Positions 1-8,114 of a DNA stretch of 48,822 bases are shown in pieces. The stretch is from NCBI GenBank assembly GCA_023425865.1, contig JAFABV010000043.1, forward strand, positions 1 to 48,822. Reading direction: 5' to 3'. Every line of letters starts with the position of its first letter. Position 1 is the first letter of the stretch. Made by a program: the position numbers and the translations under genes. The notes beneath the pieces were generated by a model. It was not told the origin of the DNA. It was given only the letters and a program-made list of their open reading frames with translations, and made no database searches. This stretch comes from Bacteroidota bacterium (lineage in GTDB: Bacteria; Bacteroidota; Bacteroidia; Bacteroidales; Bacteroidaceae).

Positions 1-471
1 CTCTATACCCAGGAGGAAAACCTGCGCCAGCGCAAGGCCTCATACGAGGAAGTGGCAAAAGAGCGAAAGGAGAAGGGCTTGCCTGTCATGGATGCCATGG
101 AGGCATGGATGATGGCAGCCAGTACGACCACCACCCCCTCAGACCTTCTGGGGAAAGCCCTGGACTACGCCTACAAGCTCTGGCCCAGGATGAGGAACTA
201 TGCCCTTGACGGAAGATACCACATAGACAACAATGACGTGGAACGCGGACAGCGGCCATCAGTCCTGGGCAGGAAGAACTATCTCTTCAGCCAAGATGAC
301 AGGGGGGCGGAGGACAATGCCGTCTTCTACTCGCTGCTTGGGTCATGCGATGTCGTGCAGGTGAATCCGCTTGAATGGCTGACCGATGTCCTTGGCAAGC
401 TAAATGATGATATGGATGAAGAGCAGATTATACAACTTCTGCCATATCAATACAAAAAATCCCGAGAATAA
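1..471 (+). CDS. IS66-family transposase, C-terminal part (5' end outside window)
   Basis: The frame is open from base 1, so the gene starts before the window; the GTG at 52 is only an internal codon. The visible 156 residues match the C-terminal end of IS66-type DDE transposases: a stretch rich in Trp, Arg and Tyr (YKLWPRMRNYALDGRY), then HIDNNDVERGQRPSVLGRKNYLF, split here as HIDNNDVERGQRP and SVLGRKNYLF, which carries the final catalytic Glu of the DDE triad. The tail NPLEWLTDVL is the short C-terminal segment typical of the family. The enzyme moves its own IS by cut-and-join chemistry. The stop codon sits in the loop of a terminator hairpin. Whether the upstream part is intact cannot be seen. 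Confidence 0.9.
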   Translation, partial: LYTQEENLRQRKASYEEVAKERKEKGLPVMDAMEAWMMAASTTTTPSDLLGKALDYAYKLWPRMRNYALDGRYHIDNNDVERGQRPSVLGRKNYLFSQDDRGAEDNAVFYSLLGSCDVVQVNPLEWLTDVLGKLNDDMDEEQIIQLLPYQYKKSRE

Positions 472-485
472 CCTCGGGATTTTTT
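454..485. terminator. Intrinsic terminator overlapping the transposase stop codon
   Basis: A perfect 13-bp stem (454-466 with 473-485) has a 6-base loop, AATAAC, that contains the TAA stop. The A-run on the left and T-run on the right make it a terminator in either direction. It separates the IS from the downstream HlyD-like gene. Confidence 0.85.
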
Positions 486-532
486 GTTTGATTACAGGAC
501 GGCCTAAATTGAATGGTTACGAAAGAAAGATT

Positions 533-1066
533 ATGGCAGACAGCAAGATTGAACTCCGCAGCGAGAAAGTAAGGCATATCATTGGCGAGATACCGTCAAG
601 GATTGTCCGTTATGGCATCACGATAATCACCATTGTAATATTGGGACTGCTGGTAGGTGCATACTTTATACCTTATCCCGAGGCCATCAGTGCAAAGGTG
701 GAGATGACAGATGCCCATCAAGGCACAATCTCCGTTCCCTACAAATATGTTAATACGATAGCAAAAGGAATGATCGCAAGCATCGAATTTGAGGGTTACG
801 ATGCAGAAACATACGGAACAGCTCATGGTATGATAACAGCCACATCGCATACACCTCGACAAACGGTAACAGGCAGCATGTTCACGGTACAGGTAAGAAT
901 AACAGATTGCAGGTATAAACTCGTCAGCGGAATGACAGGCACGGCATCCATACTCGTAAGCCATGAAAGCATACTTCAAAGAATTGTCCCGTTTCTCTCT
1001 CATTATCAGTTTGTTTGTGTCAACTTTGATTTCTCTTCTTTTTCAAAGATGAGTTGCAGGGCATAA
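533..1066 (+). CDS. Compact HlyD-like secretion adaptor (possible eroded 3' end)
   Basis: A 177-residue protein starting MADSKIELRSEKVRHIIGEI. It has a short cytoplasmic N-terminus, one membrane segment at about residues 25-47 and then a small beta-rich periplasmic part. This is the layout of the short HlyD-type adaptors that accompany C39 peptidase/ABC bacteriocin exporters in Bacteroidota; the long coiled-coil hairpin of classical HlyD is missing. ATG 533 is preferred over the upstream in-frame start at 404, which lies inside the transposase gene. The last ~20 residues look atypical and the stop codon falls in the first unit of a tandem repeat, so the 3' end may be rearranged. No ABC transporter or precursor peptide is next to it. 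Family placement is from memory; the damage is inference. Confidence 0.6.
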   Translation: MADSKIELRSEKVRHIIGEIPSRIVRYGITIITIVILGLLVGAYFIPYPEAISAKVEMTDAHQGTISVPYKYVNTIAKGMIASIEFEGYDAETYGTAHGMITATSHTPRQTVTGSMFTVQVRITDCRYKLVSGMTGTASILVSHESILQRIVPFLSHYQFVCVNFDFSSFSKMSCRA

Positions 1067-1171
1067 AGCCGTGCTTTTCGATGCATAAAGGCATGGTTTT
1101 CGATGTATAAAGGCATGTTTTTCGATGTATAAAGCCGTGGTTTTCGATGTATAAAGCCGTGTTTTTCGAGG
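1062..1171. repeat. Tandem repeat, five units of 22 bp
   Basis: Five contiguous 22-bp units start at 1062, 1084, 1106, 1128 and 1150. Each reads (C/T)ATAAAG(C/G)C(G/A)TG then (N)TTTTCGATG with 1-4 differences. The TAA stop of the preceding gene (1064-1066) lies in the first unit. The rest of the gap to 1217 shows no gene. Confidence 0.95.
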
Positions 1172-1217
1172 CTTAAGGTGTGGGTGTAATCCCCATCGGG
1201 TTAGTCGGCGGTTGTGT

Positions 1218-2447
1218 CTACACGTGCCTCTTCAGCGGGTTGAGCCATTCACCGTAGGTGAGCATGCGCCATATCCATTCGATGGGGCCAAAGCGGAAAG
1301 CGCGTAGCCAGACTGTGCTGAAGACAATCTGAAACGCAAATACCACGATGGCAGTTACTTCGATCTGCCACAACCCCATCTTGAGGCCCCATCCCCAGCC
1401 TATGCCATAATAGATGATGATGCCAATGACCGACTGCCCGATATAGTTGGTAAGTGCCATCCTGCCGGGTTTGGCCAAGAGTCCAAATATCTTGCTGTGG
1501 GGTTGGCGCAGCCACAACAGGCAGAACAGGCCCAGATAGAACAAGGTCATAGGTACAACACTCAGGAAATAAACCAGCGAGTGGATGGTGCTGCCCCAAG
1601 GATGTCCGCTGGTGTTTTCCCACGCATAGAGTAGAGATAGGGGAATACTCCACACACCCAACACGGCTGTCCATTGGCGTAAGGTCTTCTGATGCTCGGC
1701 GATATGGGCATAGTAGCGGTTTCTTCCCATGCAGAAGCCCAGCACAAAGAGTCCTAATATCTTTGGGAAGCGGTCACCTTCTACAAACTCCCACATGCGT
1801 TCGATGGCACCTTGCATCAAGAACTGTGACACTTCTGCATAGTTGTCGGCTTCTGCCAGCCATCTGGCAAAGTTGTCTTCATTGATGCCGTAACTGTTGG
1901 CCTTGGCCCACCAGGCAGCCTCTATTGGTGCCGCTAAACTAACGTTTGCCAGTTGTTGTATCCCGTCGATGAGCACCGGCAAGGCGAGCAGGCCTACGCC
2001 CCACATGAGCAGCTGCCTGTTAGCCAACTTGTGGAAGAGGGGCAGAATCATGCCTAACACCGCATACAGGCAAAGTATGTCGCCTGACCATAGCAGCAAC
2101 AGGTGGCATAGGGCAATGAGGAGTAACAGCAACATCCGTCGGTAGAAAAGCGCGATACCGCTGCTGCCACGTTGCAGGGCATGCGCGATGATGATCGAGA
2201 AGCCGCAACCAAAGAGTAATGAGAAGAGGCCATAGCCCTTGCCATCAATCAAGAAGTATTGCAGAAATCTCACCCACCGATCGATCTCGGCGCTCGGCAT
2301 GGCCTGCTGTGCCTCGGTGCTCAAGAATGTCCATAGGCCAAATTCGGGCAGGTTGGCAAGTATGATGGTGAATAGGGCAAAGCCACGCAGGGCGTCAAGT
2401 ATGATAAAGCGTTGTTTCTCCGTTGTGGGGGTCAAGTGTTGTGTCAT
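1218..2447 (-). CDS. DUF418 family multi-pass membrane protein (YeiB-like)
   Basis: A 409-residue, very hydrophobic protein with about ten predicted membrane helices. The N-terminal signature RFIILDALRGFALFTIILAN (residues about 12-31) and the C-terminal DUF418 block with GRMALTNYIGQS and FGPIEWIWRMLTYG are both present, so the protein looks complete. The family is widespread and its biochemical role is not settled; transport or envelope modification has been suggested. ATG 2447 is preferred to the upstream in-frame start at 2495 because a good promoter occupies 2466-2495. It is transcribed alone, with repeat DNA downstream. Confidence 0.85.
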   Translation of the reverse strand: MTQHLTPTTEKQRFIILDALRGFALFTIILANLPEFGLWTFLSTEAQQAMPSAEIDRWVRFLQYFLIDGKGYGLFSLLFGCGFSIIIAHALQRGSSGIALFYRRMLLLLLIALCHLLLLWSGDILCLYAVLGMILPLFHKLANRQLLMWGVGLLALPVLIDGIQQLANVSLAAPIEAAWWAKANSYGINEDNFARWLAEADNYAEVSQFLMQGAIERMWEFVEGDRFPKILGLFVLGFCMGRNRYYAHIAEHQKTLRQWTAVLGVWSIPLSLLYAWENTSGHPWGSTIHSLVYFLSVVPMTLFYLGLFCLLWLRQPHSKIFGLLAKPGRMALTNYIGQSVIGIIIYYGIGWGWGLKMGLWQIEVTAIVVFAFQIVFSTVWLRAFRFGPIEWIWRMLTYGEWLNPLKRHV

Positions 2448-2465
2448 AACGTCTGGAAATAATCG

Positions 2466-2495
2466 CAAATGTAGCAAAATGCTCTCATTTGGCAA
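2466..2495 (-). promoter_or_regulatory. Predicted Bacteroidota promoter for the DUF418 gene
   Basis: On the minus strand TTG (2495-2493), a spacer of exactly 19 bases, then TACATTTG (2473-2466), which fits TAnnTTTG. Start codon is 18 bases downstream. Confidence 0.7.
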
Positions 2496-2572
2496 AATGG
2501 CGCATCATCTTTTTGGGTACTTATGACAACAAGCCACAAGAACGAACTTATTCAGGGTGCCCCGACATAAAC

Positions 2573-2607
2573 CATCAATCCCACCTCCTGAAGAAGTGGG
2601 ATTGATG
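2573..2607. terminator. Hairpin terminator between the yidE-like gene and the DUF418 gene
   Basis: A 12-bp perfect stem (2573-2584 with 2596-2607) has an 11-base loop. It lies 19 bases past the stop of the minus-strand transporter. The following U-tract is weak (GGTTTATGT), so termination strength is uncertain. Confidence 0.6.
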
Positions 2608-2626
2608 ATAAGGTGTTGTTGCCGCG

Positions 2627-4327
2627 TTAGGCACCACAGAAAAGCAGTACAATGATCTGTGCCGCGAATATCCTGAGAAACATGCTCAAGGGATAAACCG
2701 TAGAATAACCAATGGCTGGCGCCTCCTTGGTGCAGCTGGCGTTGGCATAGGCCAGTGCGGGTGGGTCGGTATAGGTACCGGCTATCATGCCCATGATGGT
2801 GAAATAGTTGAACTTATATTTCACTCGTGCAATGGTTCCCACTATCAGGATGGGTATTACGGTAATGAGGAAACCCGTGTACACATACTTCAGACCGTCG
2901 CCTGCCACCACGGTTTCCCAGAATCCGGCTCCAGCCTTGACACCTACGCTGGCCAGGAAGAGCACCAAGCCAATCTCGCGGAGCATCATATTGGCAGAGT
3001 TGGTGGTATAGGTCACCAGCTTGAACCGGTATCCAAATCGACCCACAAGGATGGCGATAATCAGCGGACCACCCGCAATACCCAATTTCAAGGGTACGGG
3101 AATGCCGGGCAAAGCAATGGGAATGCTACCGAAGATAATACCGATGATGATGCCAATGAAGATTGTTGCAATGTTAGGAGCGTCTAAGCGCTTCACAGAG
3201 TTACCCATGAGCTCAGACACGCGGTTCACGTTGTCCTCACGACCCACGACCATAATCTTGTCGCCCACCTGGAAGTGGTGGTTGCGGCTGGCAAAGAGGT
3301 CCATGCCCTGACGCGAGATACGGGTCACGTTCACGCCGTACACGCTCGAGAAATGCATCTTGCCTAAGGTCTTACCATTCATCTGCGGATTGGTGACAAC
3401 GATGCGACGCGAAATCATGGGCTGCTTGTCCTCATATTGACGGTCGTGCCATTCTACCTCTATTTCAGGACCTATGAAGGCCTTGATGGCCTCGGCGTCA
3501 GCTTCGGCGCATACGATAAGCACCTCGTCGCCAATATTGAAGATGGTGTCGCGCTTGGGTGTATGCAACTCACCCTCGTGGTTGATGCGCGTGCAGACAA
3601 TATCACGATTGAGGAAATGCGAAATTTCCATGAGGTTTCGACCGGCAATATAAGTATTGGTCACCTTCAGTGTCATGGCATAGGGCTTGGCATGCGGATT
3701 CTCTGCTTCCGCCTCGTCAAGTTGCTTTTCTTCTTCTTCGAGCTTGGTCTTGGTAATCAGTCGGATGGCTATGGTCGCGCCGATGATGCCCAATACGCCA
3801 AGCGGATAGGCGCAGGCATAGCCATTGGCAATCTCAGGCGAATTAGCCTTGCCAAAGATAGCAGACAACGCCTCGTTGGCTGCACCAAGACTGGGGGTGT
3901 TGGTGACGGCACCGCACATGGTTCCCACCATCATGGGCAAATTGACAGGATTGCTTGTGTCGAAGAACAAATAGTAGCAGGCAAACATCACCAGCACATT
4001 GAGGAAGATGCTGGCCGTGGAAAGCAGGTTCAGCGTAACTCCTCCCTTGCGAAAGCTCTCAAAGAAACCGGGACCTACCTGCAAGCCTATACAAAACACG
4101 AAGAGTATCAGTCCGAAGTCTTGCAAGAACGACAATATTTCCTTGGGGCCAGTAAAACCGATGTGTCCGGCCAGGATTCCAGTGAACAGCACGAAGGTCA
4201 CGCCGAGCGAGATACCTCCGATTTTCACCTTCCCGAGCAGTACACCTACGGCAATGACAATAGCGTAGAGCAGCACAATATGCGCAATGCTGTCTTGAGT
4301 AGTAAAAAGATTAATAATCCAGTCCAT
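2627..4327 (-). CDS. YidE/AspT-type transporter with two RCK_C domains
   Basis: A 566-residue membrane protein of the aspartate:alanine exchanger (AAE) family. It has five membrane helices at about residues 5-190, a soluble middle with two TrkA-C/RCK_C-like domains (about 205-285 and 290-370), and five or six helices from about 375 to the end. The two halves are related, with LGVTFVLFTGILAGHIGF in the first and GGPLIIAILVGRFGYRF in the second. Length matches E. coli YidE (about 550). The substrate is unknown: family members range from the AspT antiporter to uncharacterised proteins, and the RCK_C domains imply control by a bound ligand. It has its own promoter and a terminator hairpin, so it is probably monocistronic although nudC lies just upstream on the same strand. 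Confidence 0.85.
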   Translation of the reverse strand: MDWIINLFTTQDSIAHIVLLYAIVIAVGVLLGKVKIGGISLGVTFVLFTGILAGHIGFTGPKEILSFLQDFGLILFVFCIGLQVGPGFFESFRKGGVTLNLLSTASIFLNVLVMFACYYLFFDTSNPVNLPMMVGTMCGAVTNTPSLGAANEALSAIFGKANSPEIANGYACAYPLGVLGIIGATIAIRLITKTKLEEEEKQLDEAEAENPHAKPYAMTLKVTNTYIAGRNLMEISHFLNRDIVCTRINHEGELHTPKRDTIFNIGDEVLIVCAEADAEAIKAFIGPEIEVEWHDRQYEDKQPMISRRIVVTNPQMNGKTLGKMHFSSVYGVNVTRISRQGMDLFASRNHHFQVGDKIMVVGREDNVNRVSELMGNSVKRLDAPNIATIFIGIIIGIIFGSIPIALPGIPVPLKLGIAGGPLIIAILVGRFGYRFKLVTYTTNSANMMLREIGLVLFLASVGVKAGAGFWETVVAGDGLKYVYTGFLITVIPILIVGTIARVKYKFNYFTIMGMIAGTYTDPPALAYANASCTKEAPAIGYSTVYPLSMFLRIFAAQIIVLLFCGA

Positions 4328-4351
4328 TAGTTTTAATTATGATATGATGTG

Positions 4352-4382
4352 CAAAATTACAACAAATTGGGTGAATGCCCAA
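4352..4382 (-). promoter_or_regulatory. Predicted promoter for the YidE/AspT-type transporter
   Basis: Minus strand: TTG (4382-4380), 20-base spacer, TAATTTTG (4359-4352). Start codon is 24 bases downstream. Confidence 0.65.
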
Positions 4383-4462
4383 GCTTTGTCAATCGTTTTT
4401 ACATTGCTGAACCACCTTCTTTTCAGTAGCTGTTGTCATCTGCTATGTGTAGTTGTCAAATA

Positions 4463-5284
4463 CTAATTGTTTACTTCAAGGTTGGCGTCGTGACGCTTCA
4501 ACCAGCTGTCGATAAGCTGTCGGGCAATAGATAGTTTCTCAGGAATCTTGGGCAGGCTGTCGTACCTGAACCAGTTGCCTTTTGACAGTTCACTTCGTTG
4601 CAGGTGAATGTCTCCCGCCTCGTATTCGGCCATAAATCCCACCATGAGTCCGCAAGGGTAGGGCCAGGGTTGGGATCCGAAATAAGAGATATGCTTAATG
4701 GTGAGCCCGGTCTCCTCCATCACCTCGCGCCTCACGGCTTCCTCCAAGGTTTCGCCCGTCTCCACAAATCCTGCCACCAGCCCGTAGAAGTCAGACTTGA
4801 AGTTTCTGGCATGCACCAGCAGCAGTTCATCGCCCCGGTGAATGAGCACGATGATGGCCGTGGCGAGTTGTGGCCACACCTCCTTGCCACACTGCGTGCA
4901 CTTTTTGGAAATATCGGTAGCGAAGCGCATGGGCGAGCCACATACGCCACAATACTGTGTGTTGGCGTCCCAATAGAGCAGTTCCTGGCATTTACCCGCC
5001 TTGAGATAGAGTTCCATGGGCAGGTGGTAGAAGGTTTGTCGCAGACCTACAAAATCGTATCCGCTTGCCTTGAGCCCTTCGTCGGTCACCTCCATGCGGA
5101 TTGGGTCGACATCCCGCAACGCCTTCACTGCCGTACCGTCAGACATGGGCGTGACACTCATGAGGTGGTTCCACGACTTCAGCGCCACGGGGCACTCCTC
5201 GGTGCAGGGGATGGTGTACGAGCCATCGGGCTGACGCTGCAGCAGAAGGTCGGACTTGCTAAAGATAAAAAAATAAGATTTCAT
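4463..5284 (-). CDS. nudC: NAD(H) pyrophosphatase NudC (Nudix hydrolase)
   Basis: A 273-residue protein that splits NAD(H) into NMN(H) and AMP; family members also remove NAD caps from RNA 5' ends. An N-terminal NUDIX-like half is followed by a zinc ribbon (CGVC and CTQC, about residues 112-133) and then the Nudix box GFVETGETLEEAVRREVMEE with its REVMEETG core (about 168-190). The array SQPWPYP, about 12 residues after the box, is the NADH-pyrophosphatase signature. It starts 6 bases after the 5'-nucleotidase stop, so the two are almost certainly co-transcribed. Length and motifs are complete. Confidence 0.93.
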   Translation of the reverse strand: MKSYFFIFSKSDLLLQRQPDGSYTIPCTEECPVALKSWNHLMSVTPMSDGTAVKALRDVDPIRMEVTDEGLKASGYDFVGLRQTFYHLPMELYLKAGKCQELLYWDANTQYCGVCGSPMRFATDISKKCTQCGKEVWPQLATAIIVLIHRGDELLLVHARNFKSDFYGLVAGFVETGETLEEAVRREVMEETGLTIKHISYFGSQPWPYPCGLMVGFMAEYEAGDIHLQRSELSKGNWFRYDSLPKIPEKLSIARQLIDSWLKRHDANLEVNN

Positions 5285-5290
5285 GAAGCG

Positions 5291-7039
5291 TTAGCGTGTC
5301 TTGGTCTTGAACAGCAACTCCCGGTCACGGGCTGCGGCAGGCACTGTCCATGCCTCCGGCACAAACTTCCAGTTGTGGTTGGGTGTGGGGTCGAGGGTTC
5401 CTGCCTTGCGTATTTCCTCTGCCAGATAGTATCGCTGGTCTTTGTCCGAGCGCCATACGATACGGCTTTCCAAGCTGTCCTTGGGTATGCCGGCACCCTT
5501 GGTAAGCAGTTCTCCGCCGCCATTTCCCCTGTAACTGTTAACCGCCACGGTGTACCATGCGCTTTCGTCAAAGGGCTGGCCATTGCTCATCCGCAGGATG
5601 CGCACCTTCTGTCCGGCGGGCTTCGTCACGTCTACCTCATAGTCGATGCCCGCCGCAGAGTCGAAGTTGAACGAGAAATTCTTGAACCCCAGGCGCTGTG
5701 CGTCGCCTTGCGTCGCCTGGTCGAGCAGCAGCAGATGGTCGTCGGCACTGGTCATGGTATTCGCCCATAGGTTGTAACTCATTTCAAGATAGTGGTGTAT
5801 CTCCTTGCCCGTGAGTTTCATGACATAGAGCTTGTTCTCAAACTTGTAGAGATTGAACATGTCGCTCATCAGCACGTCGCCTGCCTCTATTCGTTCGTCG
5901 AACGACAGTGGGGCGTTGAAAGAGATGTCGGCACCGGTGATTTTCAGCTGCAGGTTTTGGATGAGGTCGTTGAAGGCAGAGTTGCCGAAATAGCTGTCAC
6001 GGGTATAGATGGTCTGCTTGAAGCTGCCTATTTTCTCATTGGCGTAGGCGTTCACCTTGTCAATGAACGGCTGGAAGTGGGCCTCGTAGGCTTTGTCCAC
6101 TTCTTCCTTGGTCACATCCTGAAGAATGCCCTCGCGCTGGGTCACTGTCCATTTGCCTTTCTTGCCCTGGAGGGTGAGCGATGCCACACCCACGGCCATG
6201 GCATTGTTGGCGGGGTTGAGGCAGAGCACCTGCTGTCCTGCGGAGTTGGTGATGGTCTGCGCATAACGGGTATGGTCGTGACCGAAGAATACGACATCGA
6301 ATCCGGGTACCTCTCTTGCCACCTCCATGGCGGCATTTTCCTTATAGTCGGGGGTGATGATGCCACCGTCGCGGCCAGCGTGAAAGAGTCCGATGACCAC
6401 ATCCGGCTTCTCCTTGGTCTTGAGCACGTTCATCCAGTGGCGGGCCGTGGTGAGCATGTCAACAAAGCGTAGCCCCGACCACAGTTCGTTCTCAAGCCAG
6501 TTGGGGATGGCAGGTGTGATGAGGCCCAATACGGCTATCTTCACCCCGTCGCGCTCAAGGAGTGTGTAGGGCTTGACAAAGGGCTCACCCGTATCGGCGC
6601 AAACCGCGTTGGCGGCGATGACGGGGCACTGTATTTCCTTGATCCACTTGTCATAGCAGCGGTGTCCTGTCTCCACGTCGTGGTTGCCTATGGTCTGGGC
6701 GTCATAGCCAAGGTAGTTGATGATGTCGGCCGCGATGTTGTGGTTGAGGGTGTCGATGTAGTTGGAAAAATAGTTGACCGGTTGGCCTTGTAGTATGTCA
6801 CCGTTTTCCAGCAGTATGACATTCTTGCCATAAGCGGTTCTCAGCCGGCTCACGTAGCTGCTCACGCGAGCTAATGAGCCCGCCTTGGGCTTGCGATTGA
6901 TGAAGTCATAGGGAAAGAACGAACCGTGTACATCGGTTGTCTCAACAAATTTCAGATGGACTGTCTTGCCTTTGGCCAACATAGGGCTAAAATTAAAGCA
7001 GAGCGCACAAAGGCACCCTGCAAGTATGGATTTGTTCAT
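5291..7039 (-). CDS. Secreted 5'-nucleotidase / 2',3'-cyclic phosphodiesterase (UshA-like)
   Basis: A 582-residue metallophosphoesterase with an N-terminal signal peptide (MNKSILAGCLCALCFNFSPM, cut near LAKG), so probably periplasmic. The metal-binding motifs appear in order: TTDVHG (D-x-H), ENGDILQG, GNHDVE and GHDHTRYA. The C-terminal 5'-nucleotidase domain (about 340-560) contains FNAPLSFDERI and VNSYRGNGGG, the substrate-binding part. The enzyme would dephosphorylate nucleotides such as AMP. It lies between a metallopeptidase and nudC with short gaps (51 and 6 bases). The pairing with NudC suggests nucleotide or NAD breakdown, but the two enzymes should sit in different compartments. Exact substrate is not decided by sequence. 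Confidence 0.88.
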   Translation of the reverse strand: MNKSILAGCLCALCFNFSPMLAKGKTVHLKFVETTDVHGSFFPYDFINRKPKAGSLARVSSYVSRLRTAYGKNVILLENGDILQGQPVNYFSNYIDTLNHNIAADIINYLGYDAQTIGNHDVETGHRCYDKWIKEIQCPVIAANAVCADTGEPFVKPYTLLERDGVKIAVLGLITPAIPNWLENELWSGLRFVDMLTTARHWMNVLKTKEKPDVVIGLFHAGRDGGIITPDYKENAAMEVAREVPGFDVVFFGHDHTRYAQTITNSAGQQVLCLNPANNAMAVGVASLTLQGKKGKWTVTQREGILQDVTKEEVDKAYEAHFQPFIDKVNAYANEKIGSFKQTIYTRDSYFGNSAFNDLIQNLQLKITGADISFNAPLSFDERIEAGDVLMSDMFNLYKFENKLYVMKLTGKEIHHYLEMSYNLWANTMTSADDHLLLLDQATQGDAQRLGFKNFSFNFDSAAGIDYEVDVTKPAGQKVRILRMSNGQPFDESAWYTVAVNSYRGNGGGELLTKGAGIPKDSLESRIVWRSDKDQRYYLAEEIRKAGTLDPTPNHNWKFVPEAWTVPAAARDRELLFKTKTR

Positions 7040-7090
7040 ATTCTATTGACAATGGTTTGCTTGAATGGGTTTCTCAGCGGCGTGAGAGGG

Positions 7091-7969
7091 TTATAGTTCA
7101 GCGTCCGACTTGTCGAAGGTGGTGACACTCATGTCACCGGTCTGAATGCCCAGTTTGAGCCATTTCATGCGCTGTTTGGACGTGCCGTGGGTGAAGCTTT
7201 CGGGTTGCGAGTATCCGCGGGCCTTCTCCTGCAGGTAGTTGTCGCCAATGACCTCCGCGCAGCGTATGGCCTCTTCCAGGTCACCGTCTTCCAAGCTCTG
7301 GTACTCTTCGTTGTCGTAGTGCGCCCATACGCCGGCATAGTAGTCGGCCAAGAGCTCCAGTCGCACGCTGACCTTATTGGCGTCGGCCTTGCTCAGTTGG
7401 CTCATCTGTGTGTGGGCCTTGTCGAGTATGCCCAAGAGATATTCTACATGGTGTCCCACCTCGTGGGCAATGACGTAGGCGTAGGCAAAGTCGCCGTCAG
7501 CGCCCAGCGATTTTTTCATCGTGGTGAAGAAACTCAGGTCGATATAGAGTTTCTGGTCGGCTGAACAATAGAAAGGACCCACCTCGGCCGTGGCTCCACC
7601 ACAGGCACTCTGCACCGATGAAGTGAAAAGCACAAGGGTAGGAGGGTTGTACTTTCGCCCCATCTTCTGAAATTCCTTGGTCCACACGTCTTCGGTGGCT
7701 GCCAGAATCTGACGGGAGAACTTGGCCAGCTCCTGCTCCTCGGCCGTAAATTTCTGTTCGGTCTTCTGCGAAGTGGCATCCGCCGCGGGCGACAAAGCCC
7801 CCGACTGCGCCACATTGGAAATCACATCACCCAGATTGCCTCCGGAGAGCAGGGTGAAGAGGGCGATAACGATGATGCCACCGATGCCGCCGATACCTGC
7901 CTTGGCCGCTCCGCCCATGCCACGGCGGTCTTCCACATTGTTGCTTTCACGTCTTCCTGTAAGTCTCAT
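7091..7969 (-). CDS. Neutral zinc metallopeptidase, YpfJ family
   Basis: A 292-residue protein opening with MRLTGRRESNNVEDRRGMGG, a Gly-rich stretch and one membrane helix (about residues 25-45), followed by the peptidase domain. The zinc motif HEVGHH (about residue 172, HExxH) and the later LELLADYYAGVWAH, which supplies a third metal ligand, are both present. DRRG near the N-terminus is typical of YpfJ (KPN_02809) proteins. The physiological substrate is unknown. It is probably the first gene of an operon with the 5'-nucleotidase and nudC, as it alone of the three has a recognisable promoter. Confidence 0.88.
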   Translation of the reverse strand: MRLTGRRESNNVEDRRGMGGAAKAGIGGIGGIIVIALFTLLSGGNLGDVISNVAQSGALSPAADATSQKTEQKFTAEEQELAKFSRQILAATEDVWTKEFQKMGRKYNPPTLVLFTSSVQSACGGATAEVGPFYCSADQKLYIDLSFFTTMKKSLGADGDFAYAYVIAHEVGHHVEYLLGILDKAHTQMSQLSKADANKVSVRLELLADYYAGVWAHYDNEEYQSLEDGDLEEAIRCAEVIGDNYLQEKARGYSQPESFTHGTSKQRMKWLKLGIQTGDMSVTTFDKSDAEL

Positions 7970-8000
7970 GCGCCTGATTTATTTAGATTTATTTTGCTTG

Positions 8001-8033
8001 CAAAGATAATATTTTATCACTGAAAAGTTGCAA
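8001..8033 (-). promoter_or_regulatory. Predicted promoter for the metallopeptidase operon
   Basis: Minus strand: TATCTTTG (8008-8001) fits TAnnTTTG. The TTG at 8033-8031 is 22 bases upstream, slightly longer than usual. The TTG belongs to the palindrome TTGCAA shared with the divergent promoter. Confidence 0.55.
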
Positions 8034-8058
8034 TGTCGCATTAAAAAATGTATATTTG
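8028..8058 (+). promoter_or_regulatory. Predicted promoter for the cytidylate-kinase-like gene
   Basis: TTG (8028-8030), 20-base spacer, TATATTTG (8051-8058). It places the longer in-frame start at 8028 inside the promoter, which supports ATG 8115. Confidence 0.65.
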
Positions 8059-8114
8059 CCTTTGATGATACCATCATCCATTCAGACTGTTGTTTAACTA
8101 TAATAATTATTACT

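Larger units (their letters stand above)
1..485 (+). mobile_element. IS66-family insertion sequence, right-hand part
   Basis: This is the transposase 3' end plus its terminator. The left end, and any accessory orfs (tnpA/tnpB type), lie outside the window. I could not identify a right terminal inverted repeat or an 8-bp target duplication between 486 and 530, so the right boundary is approximate. Confidence 0.6.

Noticed and set aside
404..532. N-terminal extension of the HlyD-like frame from 404
   Set aside because: It overlaps the transposase 3' end and terminator in another frame, and the protein only resembles its family from the ATG at 533.
3437..4330. A 297-codon frame on plus opposite the YidE/AspT-type gene
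   Set aside because: It is antisense to a clear membrane transporter, with no motifs; long opposite-strand frames are common in this composition.
4598..5770. A 390-codon plus-strand frame opposite nudC and the nucleotidase
   Set aside because: It spans two well-supported minus-strand genes and their junction; no family features are visible.
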